64,000 nucleotides of DNA from Luteimonas sp. (GTDB lineage: Bacteria; Pseudomonadota; Gammaproteobacteria; Xanthomonadales; Xanthomonadaceae), in the NCBI GenBank assembly GCA_024707405.1, contig JANPZU010000003.1, positions 310,001 to 374,000 of the forward strand. Reading direction: 5' to 3'. This document shows positions 39,398 through 48,955 of this stretch, piece after piece. Below the pieces are notes generated by a model that did no database searches, was not told the origin of the DNA, and saw nothing but the letters and a program-made list of their open reading frames with translations. The position numbers and the translations under genes were made by a program. Positions within the stretch are counted from its first letter, which is position 1, and each line of letters starts with the position of its first letter.

Positions 39398-39919
39398 ATG
39401 AACCGCAAGGACGCGGGCTTCACGTTGATGGAGGCGATGGTGGCATTGGCCACCATCGCCGTGATTGTCACGATCGCCCTGCCAGCTTTCGGGAGCGTGA
39501 TCGACAGGACGCGCGTCACCACGGCCATGCACCTGCTCAGCGCGGATCTGGCGATGGCACGAAATACTGCCATCATGCGACGCATGCCGGTGATCGTCTG
39601 CCCGCTTGATGCGGATGGTCGCTGCCGCACGGACAGCAACTGGATGCACGGCTGGCAAGTGTTCCTGGATCCGGACGGCAACCGCATCCCTGATCACGAA
39701 AGCCAGCTCATCCGCCTCCACGACACTCCTCTAGCAGGCAATCTCCGTGCGCCGTCATCCCGTCCCTTCCTGCGCTACCTGCCCGACGGAAGGAGCCCAG
39801 GCACCAACCTCACCATCCATCTATGCAGCAAGGGCACCCTGACAGGAGACGTCGTGGTCAACAACCTGGGGCGGGTGCGCACCAGCCGCCCCGGCAAGGA
39901 AACAGCCTGTCCACGCTGA
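39398..39919 (+). CDS. GspH/FimT family pseudopilin (stand-alone)
   Basis: 173-residue type IV pilin-like protein. The leader MNRKDAG is followed by FTLMEAMVALATIAVIVTIALPAF, with the prepilin peptidase site after Gly and Glu at mature position 5. The C-terminal GspH-type domain contains CPLDADGRC, WMHGWQVFLDPDGN and a terminal Cys, the usual FimT/GspU plan. It is separate from and divergent to the fimT-pilE operon, with tRNA-Asn between, so it is a second FimT-like protein. Confidence 0.85.
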   Translation: MNRKDAGFTLMEAMVALATIAVIVTIALPAFGSVIDRTRVTTAMHLLSADLAMARNTAIMRRMPVIVCPLDADGRCRTDSNWMHGWQVFLDPDGNRIPDHESQLIRLHDTPLAGNLRAPSSRPFLRYLPDGRSPGTNLTIHLCSKGTLTGDVVVNNLGRVRTSRPGKETACPR

Positions 39920-39977
39920 CACAAACCCACCTCCCGGCCTTGACCCCGGCCAACGAGCCACTAAAATGGCCGTCCCC

Positions 39978-40054
39978 GCCCGAATAGCTCAGCCGGTTAG
40001 AGCACTTGACTGTTAATCAGGGGGTCGTTGGTTCGAGTCCAACTTCGGGCGCCA
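39978..40054 (+). tRNA. tRNA-Asn (GTT)
   Basis: 77 bases with encoded CCA. GCCCGAA pairs with TTCGGGC; the anticodon loop CTGTTAA carries GTT; the T-arm has GGTTCGAGTCC. A strong terminator follows ten bases later. Confidence 0.95.
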
Positions 40055-40063
40055 GATACAGAA

Positions 40064-40094
40064 AAGCCGCGGATCGCTCCGCGGCTTTTTCTTT
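40064..40094 (+). terminator. Terminator of tRNA-Asn, facing pilE
   Basis: AAGCCGCGGA and TCCGCGGCTT form a 10-bp stem followed by T residues. It lies between tRNA-Asn and the convergent pilE gene and may serve both. Confidence 0.85.
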
Positions 40095-40100
40095 GTGGCG

Positions 40101-40547
40101 CTACCAGCACTCGGAGAGCGGGGCAGAGCCTGTCCTGGTCTTGGCACCTGTGTTGGACAAGGTCAAGGTGCCACACCGGTCGTTGGCCTGATCACCGATG
40201 GGGGCCGCCGTCAGCACGAATGCCTGTGCTCCCGCGCCGATGTTCACCGGCGTGATGTTGTACCTCGCCGTCGTCCCGGGATCCTTGGGCGATACCGTAT
40301 ACGGCAAGGCCCCGGCATACGAATTGTTGATGGTGTGCCTGCGCTCAAGCGCCTGCGCCAGCTCGACCAGATCGGCTTTCGCTTGCCCCCGCCGTGCCTT
40401 CCTGACCTGATCTTGATAGGCAGGAACCGCAATGGCGGCGAGGATCGCCACAATGGCGACCGTCACCATCAGTTCGATCAAGGTGAAGCCCCGCGCCAAC
40501 CGTCGCGCCATCGCACTTCTCCGGCCTGATCTACCAAAGCGAATCAT
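40101..40547 (-). CDS. pilE: PilE-type minor pilin
   Basis: Type IV pilin-like protein of 148 residues. ATG 40547 overlaps the pilY1 stop in an ATGA junction and has GGAGG upstream, giving a 20-residue leader; ATG 40511 also has GGAG and gives an 8-residue leader. After the cleavage Gly comes FTLIELMVTVAIVAILAAIAVPAYQD. The globular part has two Cys (DRCGTLTL and the end, SECW) forming the D-region loop. Last gene of fimT-pilV-pilW-pilX-pilY1-pilE. Confidence 0.9.
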   Translation of the reverse strand: MIRFGRSGRRSAMARRLARGFTLIELMVTVAIVAILAAIAVPAYQDQVRKARRGQAKADLVELAQALERRHTINNSYAGALPYTVSPKDPGTTARYNITPVNIGAGAQAFVLTAAPIGDQANDRCGTLTLSNTGAKTRTGSAPLSECW

Positions 40548-43500
40548 TGGATCTGCCTCCAGGACTGACGTCCGCAGGGATAAGGCAAGTACATCGCCTG
40601 CGCACCAGCCACACTCACCATCATCCAGCACCCTTGTTCAGGAGGAGCAGGAGGTGCAGGCGGCGGCGAACCCGGTGCACCACCTGTCAAAGGCGGGGGC
40701 GGCTGCCGTGGAATCGCCATGACGCCAACGTCCTTGACGGGAGCTGTGCCACCGGTATTCAGTCCGATCGAGGCAGTACCCGACGCCGGGGATGTGCCAC
40801 CCGGCGACCCGTAGCGAACCGACGACAATGCCGGTGCGCCGGTGCGTGCATTCAGACCAAACAATGAATTGAACCCGCTGGTCGAGCACCCCGATGCACT
40901 TGGATTGGGTGAGTACGTTGGCATGAACACCACGCCGGTTGCGATCTCAGGATTGCCAACGAACCGTTCACGCGCAGGCAGATCGACATACCAGCCTCTG
41001 GAATTGAGAGGATTGGTCTGCCGTGTCAGCGTACGATCAGCCACGCCTGCAATCGCAGTAACGGTGTACCTCACGAGCGTGTTCAATGCCACCGTCGCCG
41101 TCGTCGGGACACGCTCAGTGTCATTGATCGCATACAGCGATTGCACCACGGTATCTGTGGGATCGTTCTGGAAAGAGAAACTTCCCGTGCCGAAGTAAAT
41201 CATCACGCCGCCATTGGGGCCGCTGGTCGCCGTAAGCCCGCCCAGGATCGGCTGCCGGTAACGCCCGCCACCGTCAGTATGTTCCTGCGTTCTGAACAGG
41301 GGCGTCGTGATGGTCGCCACGGCCGCACCACTGCCTGGCACCCCGGCGAACGCAGCATCGCGAATATCGAACTTCCACAAAGCACCCTGTTGGTCGGCGG
41401 CGTAAACCGTATCAGCGAACCCGTCGCGCTGTGGCGAATTCAAATCATCACCACCCCAACGATCTACGACGACGATATTGCCCAAGCCATTTCTGCTGGT
41501 AGAGGACAAGCCTGGCGATGACTCCTCGGCAACGATCCTCCTGACAACAGGATTTCCTGTCCCGATGTCGACCATGAACAACACCGCACGTCCCCTGCCT
41601 CCATTGGCAGCGCTCTCGTAACCGTTGCCGAAAATTGCCTTCCAGACCACGGTATCCGAATTTCTCTGTTTGACCGGCACGATGACCGGCGCACCAAGCA
41701 CATGGCCAATGTCATCGCGAATGGGCTGCAGCAACGATGTGTTCAGGTTGCTGATTTCCCAAAGTCGATTGGAGGCGCCAAAGGAAGCCGGATTCGAAAC
41801 ATCGAGTGCGAATACACTCCTGCCGCCAGCACCTGCTGACCCGACCAGCACCGTGCTCCACCCGGTTCCGTAATGTGCATCGGACACGGTAAGCGGGCCG
41901 TCGACGTAATAGCGATGCTGGAACTTCTGGTCGTTCTGGTTGGTGGCATCGTATGGGAAAAGCAGGTTGCCCATCTTGCCAAGAGATGTCGCCGGGATAT
42001 AGGCGAACTCTTCGCGACCGCCATTGAGATCCGGAGCCTGTCCGGCTTCAACCATCGCCTTGGTCAAACCTCCATCAAAGGCATGCAGCATGCCATCGTT
42101 GGCCCCTACGTAGACCATGTAACGACGGGTTGCCTTCGTCGTGGTGAGATAGGTTCGATAAGTACTACCCAACGTCCCCCCAAGGGACGCATATCCGTAG
42201 TCATCCGTCGGGCTGCTGACTACCGGGGTGGAATTGACGATATCCCCTAGCCGTGTGCTTCTGTCGCGGAATGGGCCGCCATTGCGCTTTTCCTGAGTCA
42301 CGTCGCCGAGAAGGTAATTCACGGCATTGCCCAGGGTCGCCGTCGCTCCCAATGCCGAAACCTGCGTGGCCGTGCATGCATACGCCGTGCACATGTCCGC
42401 TATCGTGACATTCGTGGCGTTGAACCGCTGTGCGTTTCCAGTACCACGCGAGAAGAACACATCACGTGAACCATGCGTCGGGAATCGCTCGCTGGCTCGC
42501 CACGCAAGGACGGTTTCCGGAATGCGCGTGGTCGCATTGAGCTGCACTCGATGAGCCGTCAATTCGCTGGACCAATCGGTGCCTTCGTTCCGGACGTCGT
42601 AACTGGGCGTCACCTGCAACGACCCTGCACCAATGCGGGCACCCGTGATCGCGATGCTTCCGGAAGGCGAAGCACCTGAACTCACGGAGGCCAGGATCCG
42701 CCTCATCGCCGCCGTGATTTCCTCCGGGGTGTTGGCATTGATGAAATCGCCACGGGTATTCACGGTTGCGTGCCACAGATCATCAACCGTTGCCGCCGAA
42801 TTGTTTGCCGGCCTGGTCGTAGGCCATGCAATCGGCGTGACGAATGGATCCTGCTTGGGATTGGCGTCCGGATCGAAGGAAACACCTCGGGCACCAAGGG
42901 TGATGGCATAGAAATTCATGTGCAGGTTGGTCTGACAGTCCAGCCGTTTCCATTCGGCACTTGTTTGCGAGAGCGTGCTGCACGCTTCCGGTACCGGCAC
43001 CTGCCCCCGGCAAACGCGCCCGCACCCGTTGTCCCCCGCAATGGCGACGTGCCCGGCAACCCGACCGTGTTTGTATTGTGGTTGTAGTAATACCTGGATG
43101 CGATTGCAGCCATGGTGTTGGCACCCGTCGTATCGAAGGGCGCGCCTAGCCCATTGATCGCAGGAGCAGTCGGGGTGGCGCTATCGTTGTTGAAGCCATC
43201 GGTAAACAACATGCCTGCGTTCTTTTGGCAAGCCACTTGGATAGGCATATCTTCAATGCGCTCTCCACTGCCAGGAACGCGCTGAAATTGTTGCCCCAAG
43301 AAATTCACTGCACTCGTGTTTGGCGTCGAGCCACCGTTGGCTGGCAATCCAAGGAGCGTGGAAGCCCCAGGCGCCGTCGCAGGAATAGTGCCAGACGCCG
43401 AATTCCCGATACCGAACAAGGCCGCCTTCTGGCTAGCAACACCCATGTCATACATGGTGACGTTGTTGCGGGCGTTGATGGTGAAATATCCGACGCGCAT

Positions 43501-44563
43501 GTTGTTCACATCTGCAAGCGCATGTGATGCCGACGCAATTGCAGCATTCTGGCGCGTGCCATAGTACGTGAACCAGTTCGCGAAGTTCCTGATTGCCGCC
43601 TGATACGCCGCACCGCCTGCGCCGCCGACATAATTTTCCGGCTTGATTTCATAACGATACATGTCACAACGATTCACGCCCGTTGCTGCCGTGAAAGAAC
43701 ACGCATTGGCCGCCGTGGTGCGATTCGCTTCGATAAAGCCTTCCGGCAACGGGTGATCGATCGGGAGATAGAAGGTAGCTGGGAAGTACTCGATGTACAT
43801 GCCGCAGGTTGCCGTCATCGTGTGGCCTGAGGCCCCGATCTCTCGAACGTTGTTTGTACCCCCGTTGGACAAACCACCGCAATTTGCGTTGGTGTTGCCA
43901 GTCAGGCGGAAACGCATTCCGCTGGGCAGGCGCATGCCAAGATGCGCTTGGAACTGCGCGTTGGCATTCTGACTAAGCAGGTTGACTGTCAGGTTGTAGG
44001 TGGTGTTGTTGTGTGGTGCCATTCTGGCAGCGGTGGCGCTGGAATTTGGATAGGTCGATCCATCCCCACGCGACCATGGCAAATATTGCGCATTTGGATT
44101 GAAATAGTTGTAGCTGTACACATGCGAACGGGCGAATCCGAACGCATCAATCGGCGGCACACCATTATTGTTCAAATCCGTATCCCGAGCTCCCGCCATG
44201 TAGTAAAAATAGGCACAGGTGCCTCGGTTTGAAACCCGATCCAACCGCAGTTGGTCGGGGCCGGAAAAAAACCCCACGAGGCATCCGTCGCAGCGTTGGA
44301 ATTTCCGCTCCAGCATGCACCGCCCCCCCGCCCGCGAGGTTCTGCGTGTCCCGTGTAGGAAACACAGACTGGTAGCCCATCGACCGGGAATCATCCATCG
44401 CCATGATGAAGGCCGGAGGCACCTGCACCTGCGTATTCAAGGGCGCTTGGGCCAGCGTTCCACTCTGCGCCTGTGCTGCAAACAGCGAATAGACGAAATA
44501 GCCAGAGGTTCCGACCACCGCAAGCGCGGCAGCGACAAGCATTTTCTTGCGATGGATAGTCAT
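40544..44563 (-). pseudogene. pilY1: PilY1 tip adhesin/assembly factor, three frameshifts
   Basis: Large type IV pilus-associated protein that promotes pilus assembly and adhesion. The start ATG 44563 gives a signal peptide (KKMLVAAALAVVG ...) and the vWA-like start PAFIMAMDDSRSMGYQSVFPTRD. The frame breaks three times. One more base in the C7 run at 44323-44329, the A7 run at 44265-44271 and the C5 run at 43004-43008 restores the sequence, giving ACWSGNSNAATDASWGFF, SGPDQLRLDRVSNRGTCAYFYY and GGQVPVPEACSTLS at the joints. The C-terminal beta-propeller (YMVYVGANDGMLHAFDGG) is intact. Either sequencing undercalls or slipped-strand variation. Confidence 0.85.
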
Positions 44564-44574
44564 GCCGGCGTTCC

Positions 44575-45099
44575 TCACAGCTTGAAGATGGTATCGACCA
44601 CGGACGACGACGATGCATTGCCGACATCGTCCGCCGCGTAGGACGTGATCTGATAGATCGGGAAAGGCTTCTCGCTGGCAGGCCCGGTACCCATGTCGAG
44701 CGTGCCTTCACCCTGCACGCAGGTATCGATCTGCCGCACGTTGACGACTGGAACCGCCGCAAAGCTCTGGAGGGCACCCCATCCGGCAGGATCGAAGGCG
44801 TCATCGCAGATATGCTTGATGTCTGCTGCCGCAATGATGGTGCAACCACCTGCCCCGGTACGGTTGGCGATGGCCTCGATGGCACATTCGGCCTCGCGCA
44901 CCACGCCTTCGGCATTCTGGAATGCCCGGTTGACCGCACGATAGCTGGCCGACATGCGCTCCTGGATGCCGGCCACCTGCATGCCGACGATCCCGATCAT
45001 CGCCAGCAGGATCAACATGATCAGGGCCACATACAAGACGGCACCACGCTGCCTGTATGCACTTGCCCTCATCCTGCCCACACGGAAGATTCTGTTCAT
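44575..45099 (-). CDS. pilX: PilX minor pilin
   Basis: Minor type IV pilin (174 residues) of the PilX/GspK-like group. ATG 45099 is preferred over a TTG three codons upstream. The pilin helix is QRGAVLYVALIMLILLAMIGIVGMQVAG, where the residues after Gly are AVLYV instead of FTLIE, as usual for PilX. MSASYRAVNRAFQNAEGVVREAE follows. It ends next to the pilY1 start; the two proteins work together at the pilus tip. Confidence 0.88.
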   Translation of the reverse strand: MNRIFRVGRMRASAYRQRGAVLYVALIMLILLAMIGIVGMQVAGIQERMSASYRAVNRAFQNAEGVVREAECAIEAIANRTGAGGCTIIAAADIKHICDDAFDPAGWGALQSFAAVPVVNVRQIDTCVQGEGTLDMGTGPASEKPFPIYQITSYAADDVGNASSSSVVDTIFKL

Positions 45100-45104
45100 T
45101 GCGC

Positions 45105-46262
45105 TCAATTCCCGAACAGCCGATTGCGAAGCGCAATCGTCGATTCATAACTCGCACGATAACGACCATCTTCGACCGCTGCCGGATTGAACTGGGTGCC
45201 AAGCACGCGGATCGCGCCCGTGGCACCAGGTGCCGCCGAAGGATTGGGGCTGCGCGCGAGGACACCCACCTGCACCAGGCCGACACGGCGCCATGCGTTG
45301 GGGAGGTTGCTGGCACCACCCGTGCGAATCTGGGCAGCTGTCCCATGCTGCGTGATATTGCCGATCGGGGGCGTCGTCGCAGTCAGGTTGGCACGCGCAT
45401 CCTGACCATACAGCACCTGCAGGCTTTCAATCCCTTCCACCAATTCTTCGGAGGTGTAGGTGCCAGCGGTGCCGGCACGCGCCCGATAGAGCGCAGGTTC
45501 GCCCACGGTGTTGAGGCCGACGTAATAGATGATGGAGTTGGCGCGATACAACATGGTCTGCCCGGTTGGTTGGGGCGTGTAGCGCGCAGCCAGGCCCGTC
45601 GATGTCGACGTGGTTACTGCCGCTGCCGCCAAGGTTGCCGGGAACACATCGGCATGCGTGCAATCGGCTACCCCGAACAATGTCGGTGTTCCCACACCGT
45701 CAGACGTGAGTCGTCCGGATCCAGCAGCGGCAAACGTGACCGCCTCGCCACCACCGGATACAGCGATGTTGTCGACAGGAACGCCCTCCGGCGAGAAGAA
45801 CCGCAACACGATCAGGTCGCTGCCGCCCACCGGAACAGGACTCAGCGTGGGAATGCCGGTCGGCACCGACCAAGCAGCCCCCAAGGTCAATGTATTGGCC
45901 GGGCCGGTATTCGGCGCTTCGTAGCCTTCAATCGACACGGAGAAATCCAGCGCATGTCCCTCACCACTGGTAATGCTGCCGAAGTGTCGTGCCGGATCGC
46001 CTTCGCCCTTCACCCAGTGGGCCTGGTCGTTCACGCAACCGAAATGCCCCGCCATCCGGATGTCGCGCTGCAGGAAGTCGATGGCAAAGCGTGCGTTTTC
46101 CTGCACGCGGCTCATCCCTTCCGCCGTCATGTAGGCCGCTCGGGAAGCGGCGAACACCTGCACCAGGCCGAGCATCAGGACGGTGCCGATGGCCAGCGCA
46201 ACCATCAACTCGACAAGGGACACGCCCATGTCACGTCGGGATTTGGCAATGATCTTGTTCAT
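45105..46262 (-). CDS. pilW: PilW minor pilin
   Basis: Minor pilin/assembly protein (385 residues). Leader RRDMG is followed by VSLVELMVALAIGTVLMLGLVQVFAASRAAY and the conserved RVQENARFAIDFLQRDIRMAGHFGC. Long PilW form with the C-terminal globular domain. It overlaps pilV by four bases and ends just before pilX, so translation of the operon is coupled. Confidence 0.92.
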   Translation of the reverse strand: MNKIIAKSRRDMGVSLVELMVALAIGTVLMLGLVQVFAASRAAYMTAEGMSRVQENARFAIDFLQRDIRMAGHFGCVNDQAHWVKGEGDPARHFGSITSGEGHALDFSVSIEGYEAPNTGPANTLTLGAAWSVPTGIPTLSPVPVGGSDLIVLRFFSPEGVPVDNIAVSGGGEAVTFAAAGSGRLTSDGVGTPTLFGVADCTHADVFPATLAAAAVTTSTSTGLAARYTPQPTGQTMLYRANSIIYYVGLNTVGEPALYRARAGTAGTYTSEELVEGIESLQVLYGQDARANLTATTPPIGNITQHGTAAQIRTGGASNLPNAWRRVGLVQVGVLARSPNPSAAPGATGAIRVLGTQFNPAAVEDGRYRASYESTIALRNRLFGN

Positions 46263-46771
46263 AGGCGCGTCGTCAAAGAAAAGGCGTTGCGAAGATCGAC
46301 CGCAGAAATGGCATCTCCGCCTTCTTCCCAGCGTTCGTCATTCCAGGCGACACCTACGGTGGCCACGCCGTTGACATAGGTGACGTTGGCGCTTGCACCA
46401 TCGCCCAAGGCGTTCACGACCTGGCACCGCCACCGCGTGACGCTGTTGGCGAGCGTGACGGCACCCGTCGGCGGATTGCCGCAGCCTGCCCGGGTCACAT
46501 CGCCGGCATTGAAACTCGCAGTCGAGTACCAGGCAGCCTGGAACCTGTTGGCGCGCATCTGGTCAAGCAGGTCATAGGCCAGGTTGGTGGCCTGGGTCCG
46601 CTGGTTGGCACTCTGGGTGAAGCGCAGGTTCATGGTCTGCAACAAGGCGAATCCGAGCAGGCCGATGGCAAGTACCAGCAGTGCGATCATCACCTCGATC
46701 ATGCTGAAGCCGGCCATGCGCGTTGCAGGCTTGATGGACGCGGCCCTGCGGCGACGGATTGACGCGATCAT
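46259..46771 (-). CDS. pilV: PilV minor pilin
   Basis: Minor pilin of 170 residues. A basic leader ends in MAG, then FSMIEVMIALLVLAIGLLGFALLQTMNLR, the class IV pilin helix with Glu at position 5, and QRTQATNLAYDLLDQMRANR, a typical PilV segment. It overlaps fimT and pilW by four bases on each side. Confidence 0.92.
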   Translation of the reverse strand: MIASIRRRRAASIKPATRMAGFSMIEVMIALLVLAIGLLGFALLQTMNLRFTQSANQRTQATNLAYDLLDQMRANRFQAAWYSTASFNAGDVTRAGCGNPPTGAVTLANSVTRWRCQVVNALGDGASANVTYVNGVATVGVAWNDERWEEGGDAISAVDLRNAFSLTTRL

Positions 46772-47304
46772 GTGCAGGTTCCTTTCGTCGTCCTTACCTG
46801 CCCCGTACGCGCAAGTTCCAGTTGCCTGTGCAATTGCTGCCCGGACGGGCAGTCATCGGGCTGGAGCGTGAGCGTGCGTGGATGAGGATCGACCCGACCA
46901 CGGTTGTCGAAGGCGATCGTGTTGGTGAACGCCGCCCCGCCCGGGGACGTTGCATTGAACGTGAGCCGATTGTTGGCCCGGACGTAGCGGAGGATCCGGT
47001 CGTTGGGCGCGTCCAGGTTGCCGTTGCCGTTGACATCGATCCAGACGATCCAGCCGTCGTTCCAGGTACCGCCACATGACGTGCCGTTGGCGCTGGTACA
47101 GATCACGGCACCTCGTGGGTTGCGCATGCCTTCCGTGCGCGCAAGCGAAATCGACGCGATCAGTTCGTTGGTCGCAGACGTCACCCGATTGCTGCGCAAC
47201 GATCCCTGGAAGCTCGGAAAGGCCAAGGCCACCAAAATCGCCACGATGGCGACCGTGACCAAGAGTTCGATCAGGCTGAAGCCCGATGTCCGGTAACGAC
47301 GCAT
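46768..47304 (-). CDS. fimT: FimT/GspH family pseudopilin
   Basis: First gene of the minor-pilin operon, 178 residues. A short leader MRRYRTSG precedes FSLIELLVTVAIVAILVALAFPSFQ. SATNELIASISLARTEGMRN and the GspH domain with WNDGWIVWIDVNGNG follow, and the C-terminus ends in the conserved LARTGQVRTTKGTC. FimT proteins prime the minor pilin complex and in Pseudomonadota can help bind DNA during natural transformation. Confidence 0.9.
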   Translation of the reverse strand: MRRYRTSGFSLIELLVTVAIVAILVALAFPSFQGSLRSNRVTSATNELIASISLARTEGMRNPRGAVICTSANGTSCGGTWNDGWIVWIDVNGNGNLDAPNDRILRYVRANNRLTFNATSPGGAAFTNTIAFDNRGRVDPHPRTLTLQPDDCPSGQQLHRQLELARTGQVRTTKGTCT

Positions 47305-47440
47305 TCCCCCACCCGCTCTGCGGCCAGACTGGAGGACAGACTAACCCGGGCAACGCTTGCCGCAACCGGGCGGGGGACGGACGGTCGGCCCGGACGGATG
47401 AACGCGACCCGGACGGCCGCGCACGCGCCCGCGCCCGCGG

Positions 47441-48835
47441 TCAGGCCACGACCTGGTAGCAAGGCCGGTACTGACCCGAGATCTTCATCCTGCGCTGTTC
47501 GACGAAGGCGCGCAGCAGGGCGTCGAGCGCCTGCATGATGTCGGTGTCGCCGTGGATCTGGAACGGGCCATGCTCCTCGACGCGGCGCATGCCGTCTTCC
47601 TTGACGTTGCCGGCGACGATGCCGGAGAACGCGCGCCGCAGGTCGGCGGCCAGATCCTGCGGCTTGCGCCCGTGGTGCAGGTCGAGCGCAGCCATCGCTT
47701 CGTGCGTGGGCACGAACGGCTGCTGCAGGTCGAACGGGATTTCGATGCCCCAGTTGAAGAAGAACGAATCCTTCTGCGCGATGCGGTGCTCGCGCACCTT
47801 GCGGATGCCGGCCACCATGCGCTTGGCCACCTTCTCCGGGTCGGCGACGATGATTTCGTACCGCGACGCGGCGGCCTCGCCGAGCGTGAGCCGGATGAAC
47901 TGGTCGATCTGCTCGAAGTACGGCGCCGAAGCCGTCGGCCCGGTGAGGATGAAGGGGAACGGCAGGTGCGCGTTCTCTTCGCGCAGCAGGATGCCGAGCA
48001 GGTAGAGAATTTCTTCCGCCGTGCCGACGCCACCAGGAAACACGATGATGCCGTGGCCGAGCCGTACGAACGACTCGAGGCGCTTCTCGATGTCCGGCAT
48101 GATCACCAAGTGGTTGACGATCGGGTTTGGCGATTCCGCCGCGATGATCCCCGGTTCGGTGATGCCGATGTAGCGCATCCGGCGCTTGCGTTGCTTGGCG
48201 TGCGCGATGGTGGCGCCCTTCATCGGCCCCTTCATCGCACCCGGGCCGCAGCCGGTGCAGATGTCCAGGCCGCGCAGGCCGAGTTCGTAGCCGACGTTCT
48301 TGGTGTACTGGTATTCGTCGCGACCGATCGAATGGCCGCCCCAGCACACGACGAGGTTCGGATCCGACGGCTGCAGCAGGCGCGCATTGCGCAGCAGGCC
48401 GAACACAGCGTTGGTCAGGCCCGACGATGATTCCAGGTCGGCTGCGTACTCGGGGCCAAGTTCGATTGCGGTGTAGGCCAGGTCGCGTACTACCGCAAAC
48501 AGCAATTCTGCGATGCCGCGGATGATCTCGCCATCCACGAACGCCACCGCGGGCGCGTTGATCAAGTCGATCCGGACGCCGCGATCCTGCTGCAGTACCT
48601 GGATGTCGAAGTCGGGGTACAGCTCCTGCGCTGCGCGCGGGTCGTCCGATGCGCTGCCGCTGGTCAGCACCGCCAGTGCGCAGCGTCGCAGCAGGTCGTG
48701 CATGCCGCCGCTGGAGGCATCCTTGAGTCGCGCCACTTCGTCGCGCGACAGCACGTCGAGGCCGCCCTTGGGGTAGATCCGTGCATTCACCACCGGCAGC
48801 GCCCTCGCCACCACTTCGTTCGTGTTTTCGGTCAT
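47441..48835 (-). CDS. ppnN: Nucleotide 5'-monophosphate nucleosidase PpnN (LOG family)
   Basis: Cleaves nucleotide monophosphates to base and ribose 5-phosphate; in E. coli it is activated by (p)ppGpp. ATG 48835 gives 464 residues starting MTENTNEVVARALPVVNARI; the open frame extends a little further upstream without support. It has the YgdH-type N-terminal domain, the Rossmann LOG domain with ITEPGIIAAESPNP and the nucleotide-binding signature FPGGVGTAEEI, and the PpnN C-terminal domain. Single-gene unit. Confidence 0.9.
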   Translation of the reverse strand: MTENTNEVVARALPVVNARIYPKGGLDVLSRDEVARLKDASSGGMHDLLRRCALAVLTSGSASDDPRAAQELYPDFDIQVLQQDRGVRIDLINAPAVAFVDGEIIRGIAELLFAVVRDLAYTAIELGPEYAADLESSSGLTNAVFGLLRNARLLQPSDPNLVVCWGGHSIGRDEYQYTKNVGYELGLRGLDICTGCGPGAMKGPMKGATIAHAKQRKRRMRYIGITEPGIIAAESPNPIVNHLVIMPDIEKRLESFVRLGHGIIVFPGGVGTAEEILYLLGILLREENAHLPFPFILTGPTASAPYFEQIDQFIRLTLGEAAASRYEIIVADPEKVAKRMVAGIRKVREHRIAQKDSFFFNWGIEIPFDLQQPFVPTHEAMAALDLHHGRKPQDLAADLRRAFSGIVAGNVKEDGMRRVEEHGPFQIHGDTDIMQALDALLRAFVEQRRMKISGQYRPCYQVVA

Positions 48836-48895
48836 TCGTCTTCTCTCGTTTGGGGCGTGACTGTAGCGCAAGCCCCGCCCCGGACGGAAACCCGC

Positions 48896-48925
48896 CAAAA
48901 GGAACGGCCGGGTTTCCCCGGCCGT
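48896..48925 (-). terminator. Terminator of the Oar-like receptor gene
   Basis: On the minus strand ACGGCCGGG-GAAA-CCCGGCCGT forms a 9-bp GC-rich stem followed by TCCTTTT, 30 bases after the receptor stop. Confidence 0.8.
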
Positions 48926-48955
48926 CCTCGTGTCACTGCGAACCCAACGGGATCG

